A stretch of 64,000 bases of DNA from positions 124,890,140 through 124,954,139 of the forward strand of contig OZ020592.1 in NCBI GenBank assembly GCA_963971535.1, given 5' to 3'. This DNA comes from Notolepis coatsorum. Its lineage: Eukaryota > Chordata > Actinopteri > Aulopiformes > Paralepididae. A program made the position numbers and the translations under genes. The notes beneath the pieces are model-generated. The model worked only from the letters and a program-made list of their open reading frames with translations, did not search any database and was not told the DNA's origin. Positions 22,682-32,085 of the stretch are shown here, in pieces (within the stretch, counting starts at the first letter, position 1; each line of letters starts with the position of its first letter).

Positions 22682-22870
22682 AACCGCATCAGGCTTCAGC
22701 TGATAGTGGTCTTCCTGACAAACCTCCCACCCCCAACAACATAATCCGAGGCAATGAAGTGTTCGCTGCAGATCTTCATTCCCTGTCCAACAGGCTGATC
22801 GCGCCGCCTGAGTGCAGCCAGCCTGAGCCAACATGCCAACAACACTGTTTTTTTCACTGGTAGTTTGTGG
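22682..22870 (-). pseudogene. THAP-domain-like fragment
   Basis: On the minus strand one frame reads RRRDQPVGQGMKICSEHFIA, then SDYVVGGGRFVRKTTIS. The neighbouring frame gives LKPDAVPALAL. This is the C-terminal half of a THAP zinc finger (W/P-rich stretch, C-x2-H in CSEHF, and LKPDAVP at the end). THAP domains occur in host transcription factors and P-element-like transposases, and which one this derives from cannot be told. It is frame-broken, with only about 60 codons. Confidence 0.5.
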
Positions 22871-23199
22871 AAATGAACCAACTTTCCTCTTTTTCACACG
22901 GTAAAATTAGTTTGAACAGCCAGGAGCAATACAAAAAGAACCACGCGGTCCCGTTGTTTGGTAGGCAACATTTGACTGACCCGACAGACCATGTTTACTA
23001 TGCAGCTAACCCACAGTGTATACACCAAACCAACACCGTGACGTCAGCAACAAAATGGCGCCGCCCATGGTGAAAACAGGGAAATTATATTTGATTTTTC
23101 AGACAAATAAGCAGGATTTCACATTTTATTATAGGACCCTGTCTTACACAAGGTACACAACAAACAAACTAGGATCACATTGTTCACTGCTTCATCTCC
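22871..23199. other. No clear feature
   Basis: Mixed sequence with a GACGTCAG motif and AAAATGGCGCCGCCCATGG near 23040-23070, which resembles a transcription-start/Kozak context but opens no supported gene. Confidence 0.3.
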
Positions 23200-23360
23200 A
23201 CTTTAATGTGCGCGGTTGCACTGTTCGTCCACACGCAACCGGGTTTTTGGAACACTGCAACCGTGGTCTTTGAAAACCGGAGTCCAGGGTGGAGTTTTGG
23301 GCGCATCCCAGTTGCATTGGTTGCGTGTGGACATAGTAACCGAACTTATTTCCAGTGTTT
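23200..23360. mobile_element. Small palindromic MITE-like fragment
   Basis: GTCCACACGCAACC at 23227-23240 is exactly inverted at 23319-23332 (GGTTGCGTGTGGAC). The surrounding CACGCAACCG/TTTTTGG motifs resemble a common fish MITE. Termini are not resolved. Confidence 0.45.
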
Positions 23361-24330
23361 ACGGCAGAGCTGTCCCAAGTCAAGTCAAGTAAATTTGATT
23401 TGTATAGCACATTTCAAGGCAGCGGCAGCTGGCACCAAAGTGCTTCACAGGCAGGTTGATAAAAACAAAATAATATGATGCAAGATATAAGATTAAAACA
23501 CAGTAAAGCAATGAAAGTAATAAAAACAGGTAGGACACAGTAAAACAAAGAGGATAGAAGGGCCAGGGGTCTAGTGGTGATTAAGTGGGGGGGGGGGGGG
23601 GGGGAGGCCAAGGAGAACAGGTACGTTTTTAACAGTGATTTAAAAGCCTGCACGGTCTGGGCAGCCCGTACACTGAGGGGGAGGCTGTTCCACAATCTAG
23701 GCGCTGCGGTGGAGAAGGCTCTGTCTCCTCTAGTCTTGAGCCTAGTTCTAGGCACCACCAATAGCAGCTGGTCAGCTGATCTGAGGGATCGTGGGGGGTG
23801 TGGCGGTGCAAGAGCTCGGATAGATAGGGAGGAGCCGTGCCATTTAGTGATTTAAAAACATTTAGCGCTAGTTTAAAATCTATTCTAAAACGAACAGGTA
23901 GCCAGTGGAGCGAGGCCAAAACTGGGCTGATGTGCTCATGTTTTTTTGTTTTGGTGAGGAGGCGTGCGGCTGCATTCTGCACCAGTTGTAGGCGGCGAAG
24001 CAGGGATTTGTCGATACCTGTGTAGAGGGCATTGCAGTAGTCGAGGCGAGTGGTGACAAAGGCATGTATCACCGTCTCTAGGTTACTTTGGGAGAAGTAT
24101 GCCTTTGTCTTCGCCAGGAGTCTGAGGTGGTAAAAACTGTTCTTGACTACGGCGCTGACCTGTTTGTCGAATAAAAAATTGCTGTCGAAGATGACCCCGA
24201 GGTTCCTGACAGAGGTGGAGAGGTTTGGACCCAGGGACCAAGTGCGTCAATGAGGGGGGCCGGGGGGGCACTATTAAAAACAATGACCTCGGTTTTCCCT
24301 TTGTTTAATGTCAAGTAGCTGTGTTGTCAA
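23361..24330 (-). mobile_element. L2-like LINE 3' half, antisense
   Basis: Minus-strand frames read THAFVTTRLDYCNALYTGI-like (HAFVTTRLDYCNALYTGI), then LQLVQNAAARLLTKTKKHEH, ISPVLASLHWLPVRFRI and ALNVFKSLNGTAPPYLSELL, the classic post-RT region of L2 LINEs. A second piece, GDRAFSTAAPRLWNSLPLSV, is in another frame. The 3' end near 23370 is the L2-type tail (TATACAAATCAAATTTACTT in antisense). A G20-like run at 23586-23603 and frame shifts mark it as dead. Confidence 0.85.
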
Positions 24331-24340
24331 GTCAAGCCAC

Positions 24341-24555
24341 TGAGCGATCGAGCTGCGCAGGTGAAAAGATGCGACTGCTGTTACCTCAAGTACCGGAGGG
24401 GACTTGTGCTATGTATGACTTAATCCACATTGCAGCCGGCTTGTGGGAGGCAAGAAACAGCGTCCGTGACAGGGGAGGGTTGAATTGGATGATACGAAAT
24501 TGGGATGGGAGAAAATATAGAAAATGGGAGAAAAAGTGGATAAAAAAAAAAAAAA
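24341..24555 (+). mobile_element. 5'-truncated SINE, same family as 48449-48925
   Basis: Shares CAGGTGAAAAGATG, CGGAGGGGAC, ACGAAATTGGGATGGGAGAA and AGAAAAAGTGGATAAAA with the longer copy at 48.4 kb. The tRNA-like head is missing. It is joined directly to a LINE 3' end. Confidence 0.72.
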
Positions 24556-24905
24556 GATGAGAAGCACGTTCAGCCACAGACTCATACCCCCCCGACACTC
24601 AACTAACCGCCTCGGACAGTCCTTCATACCAGCGGCCATCAGGCTCCACAACAGTGGGCAGCGACTGCTGCCAGACATTGACCTAGAACTAATAGGAACC
24701 CAAGGAGGACAATGACACTACCTTAGGCATACTGCACCTTATGTGACACTGTGAATACTGTGAATATATATTTCAGTTAGTTAGATAGTAAATTATATTG
24801 ACATTTGTTTACACAGCTTGTGTTGTTTTTACTACCTGTACCCCCCCTTCCCCCATGCTGCTATGATGCCCCCCAAGGGGATCAATAAAGGAATATCTTA
24901 TCTTA
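24556..24905 (+). mobile_element. LINE 3' end (C-terminal codons plus 3' UTR)
   Basis: The frame RSTFSHRLIPPRHSTNRLGQ followed by SFIPAAIRLHNSG is the typical C-terminus of fish LINEs. It is followed by a 3' UTR with CCCCATGCTGCTATGATGCC and the terminal AAGGGGATCAATAAAGGAAT, then repeated ATCTT. The same 3' UTR recurs at 48926-49090. Confidence 0.8.
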
Positions 24906-25110
24906 TCCTTCTATGCAGGGTTAGGGTCTCCTCATCCCTACCTTCTATGCAGGGTTAGGGTCAAACTCATCCCTACCTTCTATGCAGGGTGTCAGGGTCA
25001 AACTCATCCCTACCTTCTATGCAGGGTGTCAGGGTCAAACTCATCCCTACCTTCTATGCAGGGTGTCAGGGTCAAACTCATTCCTACCTTCTATGCAGGG
25101 TTAGGGTCAA
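24906..25110. repeat. Minisatellite, about 35-38-bp unit, 6 copies
   Basis: The unit contains CCTTCTATGCAGGGTTAGGG or GGGTGTCAGGG, then TCAAACTCATCCCTA. A further CCCTACCTTCTATG occurs at about 26681, beyond the LINE and MITE at 25120-26672, so these may have inserted into the array. Confidence 0.88.
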
Positions 25111-25119
25111 AGAGTATCT

Positions 25120-26190
25120 GGCTACATTTACATTTAGTCATTTAGCTGATGCTTTTATCCAAAGCGACTTACAAGTTCTGTACGACAAGTCATCAGGAAG
25201 GGCACAACTCTATCAGCTGAGTAACAATGTTCATCAAAGTGTTGAGTGCTACAGTGTAGTTCGTTTATTAGTAAGGTTAGTTAGGGTTAGATATCTTTTT
25301 CTTTTTTCTTTTTAATTCAGATAATGGTTGAAGAAGTGTTGGACGGGTTTCGGCTGTCCTAACTGGGGTGGGTAGTTCATTCCACCATTGTGGGGCAAGG
25401 ACTGAGAATAGGCGACTTCTCTTTGATGAACCTCCCGGAGCTTGGATAGGAGTAGGTCTGAGGCGGCCAGAAGATGCAGAGCGTAGGGGTCTTGAGGGTG
25501 TGTAGTTAGAGACCATTGACCGGAGGTAGGCGGGAGCGGTTCCCTTCGCCGCACGGTATGCTAGGTCGAGGACCTTGAAGCGGATTCATGCAGCAATGGG
25601 GAGCCAGTGCAGGTCCCTAAGAAGTGGGGTGACATGGGCCGACTTCGGTAGGTTTGAGATCAGGCGGGCCGCTGCGTTGTGAATGAGTTGAAGAGGCTTA
25701 GTGGCAGTGGCCGGGAGGCCAGCGAGCAGTGTGTTGCAGTAGTCGAGGCGGGAGATGACGAGGAGGAGTGTGGCTTCTTTTGTCAGGAAGGGGCGGATCC
25801 TTCTGACGTTGCTCAGGAGGAATCTGCAGGTTCTGGTTGTCGCTGCGATGTGAGCAGAGAATTCAGCTGGTTGTCGAGGACAACACCAAGGTTCTTGGCG
25901 GTCGGGGACGCGGTCACAGCTGCATTCTCGACTGTGATGGAAAGGTCGATCAGGGGGGAGGATTTGGCCGGCAGGTGGAGCAATTCTGTTTTGCTTAGGT
26001 TCAGTTTGAGGTGGTTGGTCGTCATCCAGGCGGAGATGTCGGACAGACAGGCAGAGATCTGCTCAGAGATGTGGATATCTGAGGGAGGGAAGGAGAGGAA
26101 GAGTTGAGTATCGTCGGCATAACAATGATAGGAGAAGCCATGAGACGTGATAATGTTACCCAGTGATTTAGTGTAGAGGGAGAAAAAACA
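25120..26190 (-). mobile_element. L2-like LINE 3' half, antisense
   Basis: Minus-strand frames read HGFSYHCYADDTQLFLSFPP (YADD motif), AWMTTNHLKLNLSKTELLHL and NLGVVLDNQLN, the RT C-terminal half. Further on is RSRLFSVLAPQWWNELPTPV, the C-terminal motif. The 3' tail near 25120-25170 reads TACATTTAGTCATTTAGCTG in the + strand, a common fish LINE terminus. Frames are broken in several places. Confidence 0.83.
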
Positions 26191-26194
26191 CACT

Positions 26195-26672
26195 TGAGTA
26201 AAAGTAAAAAATATTCTACTTTTAAATGTACTAAGTACTAAAAAGTAAAAGTAAAAACCTTTTTCTGACTGTCTATTCTTCTGATAGCAGGTGTTTAATC
26301 AAAGATCCCCGCTTTCTAGTCTTGCACAAGGACCAATCAGCATGGGTATGGGCGGGTTAATTTACCATTGATGGGGATTTGATTGGCTGTTTTTATATAA
26401 AGTGCGGCCACAGGATTAATAACATTAACGTTAGTTCGGCCAGAGAAACAAATATACTAATTAAAATGGTTGGACCTGCGAGATTTGTACTTTGTACTTT
26501 GTAGGTTTGCATTTTAAATGTAAGGAGTAAAAAGTATGTTTTTTTTTCTCTGAAATGTAATTGGGTAAAAGTACAAGTATACAAACCTAATAATACTCGA
26601 GTAAAGTACAAATCCCCCAAAACAGTACTTAAGTATTGTAACAAAGTACAATCACTCAAGTACTTTACACCC
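26195..26672. mobile_element. hAT-like MITE
   Basis: The left part contains CACTTGAGTAAAAGTAAAAA. The right part contains AATCACTCAAGTACTTTACA, partly its inverted complement, with repeated AGTACTTAAGTA-like blocks. About 480 bp, no coding region, termini approximate. Confidence 0.5.
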
Positions 26673-26805
26673 TACCTTCTATGTGACAAATAAAACTTGA
26701 ACTTGAAACTGTAGTTCCCCCTGCTGTAAGCGATCCGTGTCCTCCAGAGAGGTGCTATAGAAATGCACTCGTTCATTAATTGTTCATCTCGCTCCTCCTC
26801 TCCAG

Positions 26806-26882
26806 GCCTCCACCTCCTCCTCCTCCTCCTCCGCCGGCGACCATGAGCTAAAGCCGGCCCCACGCTGGGCGTCCTGGGCAGG
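26806..26882 (+). promoter_or_regulatory. NIM1K: NIM1K exon 5' untranslated part with minimal upstream ORF
   Basis: A clean acceptor (CTCGCTCCTCCTCTCCAG) ends at 26805, so this untranslated leader is probably spliced to upstream exons. A two-codon upstream ORF, ATG AGC TAA, sits at 26843-26851 in a good context (GCGACCATGA), 31 nt before the main ATG at 26883. Such a minimal uORF would be expected to lower initiation at the main start. That effect is inference. Confidence 0.55.
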
Positions 26883-27161
26883 ATGACGGCCGTGCACCCC
26901 GCCGGGACCGGCCCCCCCGCCGCCGGCGCTGTGGCGGGGGGCTCCGAGGGGTCGGGGGGGGTCCGCGGGCAGCACGTCCGGGAGCGGCTCGGCCTCGGGG
27001 GGCGGCGCCGGGGGCACGGTGGGGGTCGGAGGTCAGAGCTACACCACCCGCTGCAGCCGCCAGGACAGCTCCGACGTCAACACGGACGACGAGGGAGGAG
27101 CCCCGCCGCGCCGCCTGACCCCCCTGGAGAGACTGCACCTGGACATGTGTCAGGACGAGAG
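26883..27161 (+). CDS. NIM1K: NIM1K exon 1 (N-terminal region)
   Basis: This encodes the regulatory N-terminus preceding the kinase domain. The start MTAV matches the known NIM1 N-terminus. The second half reads QSYTTRCSRQDSSDVNTDDE, then PPRRLTPLERLHLDMCQDER, clearly the segment just before the kinase domain. The two halves lie in different frames. The switch falls in a Gly/Ser-rich stretch with a run of eight G at 26954-26961, and one G fewer would make the frame continuous and the whole coding length divisible by three. A sequencing or assembly error in the homopolymer is the simplest explanation, and a real lesion cannot be excluded. The exon ends ...GAC GAG AG with donor GTGGGA at 27162. 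The residue 93 codon (Arg) is split with exon 2. Very GC-rich. Confidence 0.85.
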
Positions 27162-27176
27162 GTGGGAGGAGCTTAA

Positions 27177-28060
27177 CACTTTGATTACCAGCCACGCGGT
27201 GCACCTTACCCCCGTTGAATGCCACCACCCACTTCAATGATGGAGCTCTTATATTTGCAAACGCATAAACTATGTCTTAAATTATGGCTATGTGTCTAAT
27301 CTGGCCGTCGCTTATCAATGACTTGTTTGCGGTCAACATTGTCGAAACGGATTGTTTTTTAATCAGTTCATTTCCGTTTTATACCATTTTGAAAAACCCT
27401 CGTTTTGTTGAAAGTTTTTCAGAAAATATAAAGATTCTGTGATAAACGCCCTTTACTGGAATATTCTGGAATACACAATTTTTCTGCCTATTTATGAATC
27501 GTTTTCAAATAAACGCTAGATTATCGATAGTATATGTGTACTTATGCACGCTATATAAGCGGGCTGAAAAATCGAATCTCTTATTTCCTGATCACACACA
27601 TATGGCACATGCTGATATCTCTGTGAAAAAAGTTCTGATTATCCTAAGACTGGTAAAATAGATTCCTTACCTCAGATCAGATGTTCTCCAAAAAGATTAT
27701 TCCAATTCCTGATCGCCATTCCAAATATCGATCGCGTTTATTGATCCAGCGCTGGGTACTGTGAATATATATTCCATGCTGTTTTGCGGCTCGGCAATGA
27801 CTTGGATCCCCTCGGGTGGCTTGCCCGATAAGTAAAATGAGGAAGCTGGATTCCCCCTCCCCCCCCCCCCCCTCATGTGTTTCATTCAGTCTAATCCAAT
27901 GGGGTGCAGTACAACAGGGAGAGAGTTTGCAGAGAGAGTTTGCAGCACTAACGTGAGACTAGATTGATGAAATATGAATTCAAATCGTGAGATTTATCGT
28001 CGCTGGCACTCAATGGTTGGCATGAACCAACGATAAATCTCGTCGCTGGCACTCAAAGTG
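27177..28060. mobile_element. piggyBac-like MITE (copy 1) 15 bp inside intron 1
   Basis: The left end is TTAA (27173-27176) then CACTTTGATTACCAG. The right end is CTGGCACTCAAAGTG followed by TTCT, a decayed TTAA. The body matches 31670-32561 (same strand) and 56593-57460 (inverted), for example TATGGCTATGTGTCTAATCT and CGCTTATCAATGACTTGTTT. No transposase is present. It starts 15 nt after the NIM1K exon 1 donor, using the TTAA that belongs to the junction-derived repeat unit. Confidence 0.82.
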
Positions 28061-28084
28061 TTCTTCTTTCGTGTAACGTCAGAG

Positions 28085-28312
28085 GTCCAACTCCGTATCT
28101 TGTAGCCATGCCCTTAACTCTGGTCCCACATCAAAGAGGCTGGCTTCCGAGGGTGGTTTGTATAGGGGGCAGATGGTCAGGATGTGGTCAACAGTCTGCT
28201 CAGGGTCTCCACACTCGCATGCAGCGCTGTCTGCCAGGCCCCACTTCTTTAATGATGCTTTAAAGCGACCAACCCCAGATCTTAAACGGTTCAGCAGAAC
28301 CCATTGCCGGCG
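28085..28312 (-). mobile_element. LINE C-terminal fragment, antisense
   Basis: The minus strand reads LNRLRSGVGRFKASLKKWGL, then CECGDPEQTVDHILTICPLY and LRAWLQDTELDL, the zinc-knuckle-like C-terminus (C-x-C...H...C) found in several LINE clades. About 75 codons, no RT domain. Confidence 0.75.
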
Positions 28313-28315
28313 TGG

Positions 28316-29016
28316 ATGTACCAGGACGAGAGGTGGGAGGAACTTAATGTGTCAGGATGAGAGGTGGGAGGAGCTTAATGTGATGTGGGAGGCGCTTACT
28401 CTGCCAGGAGAGGTGGGAGGAGCCTTAATGTACCAGTATGATAGGTGGGAGGAGCTTAATGTACCAGGATGAGAGGTGGGAGGAGCTTAATGTACAGTAC
28501 AAGAGGTGGGAGGAGCTTAATGTGTCAGGACGAGAGGTGGGAGGAGCTTAAATGTGCCATGTGAGAGGTGGGAGGGGCTTAATGTGTCATGATGAGAGGT
28601 GGGAGGAGCTTAATGTGTCATGATGAGATGTGGGAGGAGCTTAATGTGTCATGACGAGAGGTGGGATGAGCTTAATGTGTCAGTGTGAGCGGGTGGGAGG
28701 AGCTTAATGTACCATGGTGGGAGGTGGGAGGAGCTTAAGGTGTCAGGATGAGGGGTGGGAGGAGCTTAATGTGTCGGGATGAGAGGTGGGAGGAGCTTAA
28801 TGTGCCAGTATGAGAAGTGGGAGGGAGCTTAATGTACCACATGGAGAGGTGGGAGGAGCTTAATGTACCACAGGGAGAGGTGGGAGGAGCTTAATGTGTC
28901 CGTACGAGAGGTGGGAGGAGCTTAATGTGTCAGTACGAGAGGTGGGAGGAGCTGAATGCACCAGGATGAGATGTGGGAGGAGCTTAATGTACCAGGATGA
29001 GAGGTGGAAGGAGCTA
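28316..29016. repeat. Intron 1 minisatellite derived from the exon 1 splice junction, about 23 units of 31 bp
   Basis: The unit consists of GTGTCAGGACGAG then AGGTGGGAGGAGCTTAAT. The unit at 28520-28551 is identical over 32 nt to 27145-27176, which spans 17 nt of NIM1K exon 1 and 15 nt of intron 1. Most units keep the donor GAG/GTGGGA. Units vary mainly in the exon-derived part (CAGGACGAG, CAGGATGAG, CATGATGAG). The array ends in GCTAACCCTAACCCC. Confidence 0.95.
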
Positions 29017-29206
29017 ACCCTAACCCCTAATGGCATGAAATAAACCACTGGGGTCGTTTTTTAGAGGTTTTCAAAATATAATCTTCTCAAATTCTGTAAA
29101 TATATGGAAAATAAGCAAACAGACCCAATTTCATGACATAATCATCAACACAGCCGCCGTTGTACACACACACCACAAAAAGGCTAAATACAGGAAATAG
29201 TTGCTA

Positions 29207-29935
29207 AGGCATAACAAAAAATATTGTTTGTTTCCGGTTGCCGACCGACCCTGCCGATTTAGGTGCGACCCAATATTATATTATGCTATTATATTTAAAA
29301 AAAAATTATATATTAAAGGGGAACTATTTTACTATTTCTTTCACTATTTTGGGCACTTTTACACAATTCCTGTGAGTCTATGGAACACCTCTGTAATTTT
29401 TAAATTTTTTTTATTCATTGTTTTGTAATTCTAATCAAGTCCTCAAAAACAGCATTTTTCTACCTTAAGATATTAAGCCGTTTTGAGCCTGAGCTCATCT
29501 TGTACCTCTCCATTATCATGCAGCGGTGTCTCTCTGACATCACAAATCATCACATTTTCAGATGACTCAGTTCAGTGAGGGTGAATATTGTGAGAGGAGA
29601 ATTGGAAGAATGCGCCAATATGAGAATTAGAGACATAGATCATATTAATATAAGTTCACATAGCTAGGAAACAATGCTAAACACTCAAAAAGGCCATTTA
29701 TAAGATAGTTCCCCTTTAAAAAAAAAGAAAAAACGATTTTATATTAAATATTAAACATGCTGGCAGAGTACATGCATCCATGTTGTTGTGAACATTTTAA
29801 TTAAATAAAGAAATTCCCTATCCATAGTCGCCGTGGGAAAGAATAAAATAAAAAAATAAAATAAAATAAATTCCCTACCTACCCATGCCTTAACTGACAA
29901 CCTACAGGAAACAAACAATATTTTTGTTATGCCTA
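29207..29935. mobile_element. MITE with 27-bp inverted ends, containing a second MITE
   Basis: GGCATAACAAAAAATATTG at the left is inverted at the right (CAATATTTTTGTTATGCC), and the match extends through TTTGTTTCC/GGAAACAAA. The nested element at about 29313-29720 has its own ends, TTAAAGGGGAACTATTTTA and TAAGATAGTTCCCCTTTAA. The outer element ends 41 bp before the exon 2 acceptor. Confidence 0.78.
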
Positions 29936-29976
29936 AGGAGGCACAAGGGTTAAAGCGTGTTTCTGATTGCTGACAG

Positions 29977-30089
29977 GGTGGTCCGCGAGCTCACGGTGGG
30001 CAGAAGGATCGGGTTCTACAAGGTGCGTGGGGAGATCGGCTGTGGAAACTTCTCTCACGTCAAGCTGGGGATTCACACGCTCACCAAAG
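29977..30089 (+). CDS. NIM1K: NIM1K exon 2 (kinase N-lobe, glycine loop)
   Basis: The acceptor TGATTGCTGACAG ends at 29976. The exon supplies the last base of Arg93 and codes VVRELTVGRRIGFYKVRGEI then GCGNFSHVKLGIHTLTK. This holds the ATP-binding glycine loop GEIGCGNFSHV (residues about 111-121), the first strands of the kinase N-lobe. Known NIM1 reads VVREITLGKRIGFYRIRGEI at the same place, so orthology is clear. The donor is GTGAGG at 30090, a consensus site, and Asp131 is split across the next junction. It is in frame with exons 3 to 5. Confidence 0.96.
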
Positions 30090-30130
30090 GTGAGGCTCCG
30101 GATATCACCTGCTTCTCCACAGAGGTGATG

Positions 30131-30214
30131 GACCGCTATGATCACATGACCGCTATGATCACATGACCGCTATGATCACATGACCGCTATGATCACATGA
30201 CTGTTACGATCACT
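30131..30214. repeat. 17-bp tandem repeat, about 5 copies
   Basis: GACCGCTATGATCACAT is repeated four times exactly and then once with changes, about 40 bp after the exon 2 donor. Confidence 0.9.
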
Positions 30215-30216
30215 AC

Positions 30217-30537
30217 GGCCAGGGGGCACAGCTCAGTGAAAGACCACCAGGGGGCACAGTGAGGGGGCGCAGTGAGAGACCACCAGGGGGCACAGTGAGG
30301 GGGGCGCAGTGAGAGACCACCAGGGGGCGCAGCAAGGCTCAGTGAGAGACCACCAGGGGGCGCAGCGAGGCTCAGTGAGAGACCACCAGGTGGCGCAGTG
30401 AGGCTCAGTGAGAGACCACCAGGGGGCGCAGTGAGAGACCACCAGGGGGGCGCAGTGAGGAGGCTCAGTGAGAGACCACCAGGGGGCGCAGTGAGAGACC
30501 ACCAGGGGGCGCAGTGAGGAGGCGCAGTGAGAGACCT
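30217..30537. repeat. Intron 2 minisatellite, about 22-44-bp unit
   Basis: The unit core is AGTGAGAGACCACCAGGGGG followed by CGCAGTGAGG or CGCAGCGAGGCTC. About 11 copies. CCACCAGGGGGCGC resembles the core of the CTCF consensus, so a string of CTCF-like sites is possible. Confidence 0.88.
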
Positions 30538-30672
30538 GGGCCCTCATTTATCAACAATTCTTAGAAAGTGTTCTATGTTCGTACGTAAGCACATCATTTA
30601 GAATGTGTGTACGCACAGAAATATTGGGATTTATCAACCGTGCGTACACGGGTCCTACGCTCCTCCGTGTTG
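30538..30672. mobile_element. Partial MITE (Harbinger-like left end)
   Basis: GGGCCCTCATTTATCAACAA and GATTTATCAACCGTGCGTAC resemble a common fish MITE end. A possible partner end, TTGATAAGTCCCAC, lies near 31640 on the far side of other insertions. The reconstruction is tentative. Confidence 0.35.
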
Positions 30673-31009
30673 ATAAATACTAGGGCTGTCAGTTTATCGC
30701 GTTAATTAGATTAATTAATTACACAGCAAATTATCGCGTTATGAAAATTAACCTCAAAATTAATTACAAAAAAAAAAATTATAAATTTTTTTGTATAATA
30801 ATTTTTTGTATCATTCATTCCATTGAATACACATTTACAGACTTTTTTTTAATATGGTCCATTTGCATGTTCTTGGTATCTGATTCTAGGGACATCTATG
30901 AATCTCAGGGAATGTATTCCCAGTGTCAGAAATACTGTGGGCTAGATCCACAAAGAATGGATTGCACGGTGCAAGTTGTACCCTTACCTTACAATTCATT
31001 ATGAATTGA

Positions 31010-31097
31010 ACATGGGGGACCCCTGATGTAAACAAGACGAAAGTCTTTCTCTGGTCTGCATGACCTTAACAATTGTGTGTATTGAGCCGTACTGTAT
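31010..31097 (+). repeat. Interspersed repeat, copy 2, cut by a gap
   Basis: Same family as 10742-10875 (CTGATGTAAACAAGACGAAA, ACAATTGTGTGTATTGAG). The 3' end is lost in the assembly gap. Confidence 0.75.
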
Positions 31098-31297
31098 NNN
31101 NNNNNNNNNNNNNNNNNNNNNNNNNNNNNNNNNNNNNNNNNNNNNNNNNNNNNNNNNNNNNNNNNNNNNNNNNNNNNNNNNNNNNNNNNNNNNNNNNNNN
31201 NNNNNNNNNNNNNNNNNNNNNNNNNNNNNNNNNNNNNNNNNNNNNNNNNNNNNNNNNNNNNNNNNNNNNNNNNNNNNNNNNNNNNNNNNNNNNNNNN
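31098..31297. other. Assembly gap, 200 N
   Basis: Exactly 200 N. The size is probably nominal, and the gap abuts an AG repeat. Confidence 0.99.

Positions 31298-31356
<59 letters not shown>
31298..31356. repeat. (AG)n microsatellite
   Basis: About 29 AG dinucleotides directly after the gap, the likely cause of the assembly break. Confidence 0.97.
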
Positions 31357-31358
<2 letters not shown>

Positions 31359-31669
31359 TTTCGCTTGGTCCTCCAAAAACAGAAGTAAGCGCGTTGCATT
31401 AAACCCTCCACTGAAAGCTATGACCCAGCTGCAGCTTTATACCCGGCTGAATAATACATGTCCATTAGATATATCAACGCCGTTTTGATACTTAAAACTT
31501 TGGTTGCCATAGTTGAGTTACGCGGAGCGCAGTCAGTGCCTATTTCCGCGTTGTAAACATATTCTACCACCGGGTGCCAGCTACGCATGCTCCGAGCTGT
31601 GCGTAGATATACGCACAAAGTCAAGCACAAGTTCAAATTGATAAGTCCCACACTTTGGTAAAACATGGT

Positions 31670-32054
31670 TGAATGCCACCATCCACTTCAATGATAGCGT
31701 TCTCATATTTGTGAACGCATAATCTCTGTTTTACATTATGGCTATGTGTCTAATCTGCCCGTCGCTTATCAATGACTTGTTTGCAGTCAACATTGTCGAA
31801 GCGGATTGTTTTTTAATGGGTTCATTTCCGTTTTATAGCATTTTGAAAAGCCCTCGTTTTCTTGAAAGTTTCAGGAAAATATATAGATTCCGTGATAAAC
31901 GGCATTTACTGGAATATTCTGAAATACACAAAAAACTTTGTAATTTTTCGGCCTATTTATGAATAGTTTTCAAATAAACGCTAGATTATCGATAGTATAT
32001 GTGTACTTATGCACGCTAGAGAAGCGATTTGAAAAATATATTCTCATTTCCTGA

Positions 32055-32085
<31 letters not shown>

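Noticed and set aside
24906-25110. CRISPR-like array
   Set aside because: Copies are direct tandem repeats without unique spacers, in a vertebrate genome.
29013-29030. Telomeric repeat (TAACCC) islands here and near 49227-49241
   Set aside because: Only about two units each, which occurs often by chance in repeat-rich intron sequence.
30090-30537. Intron 2 minisatellite seeded from the exon 2 donor
   Set aside because: Only GTGAGGCTC is shared, and no exon-derived bases are present in the unit.
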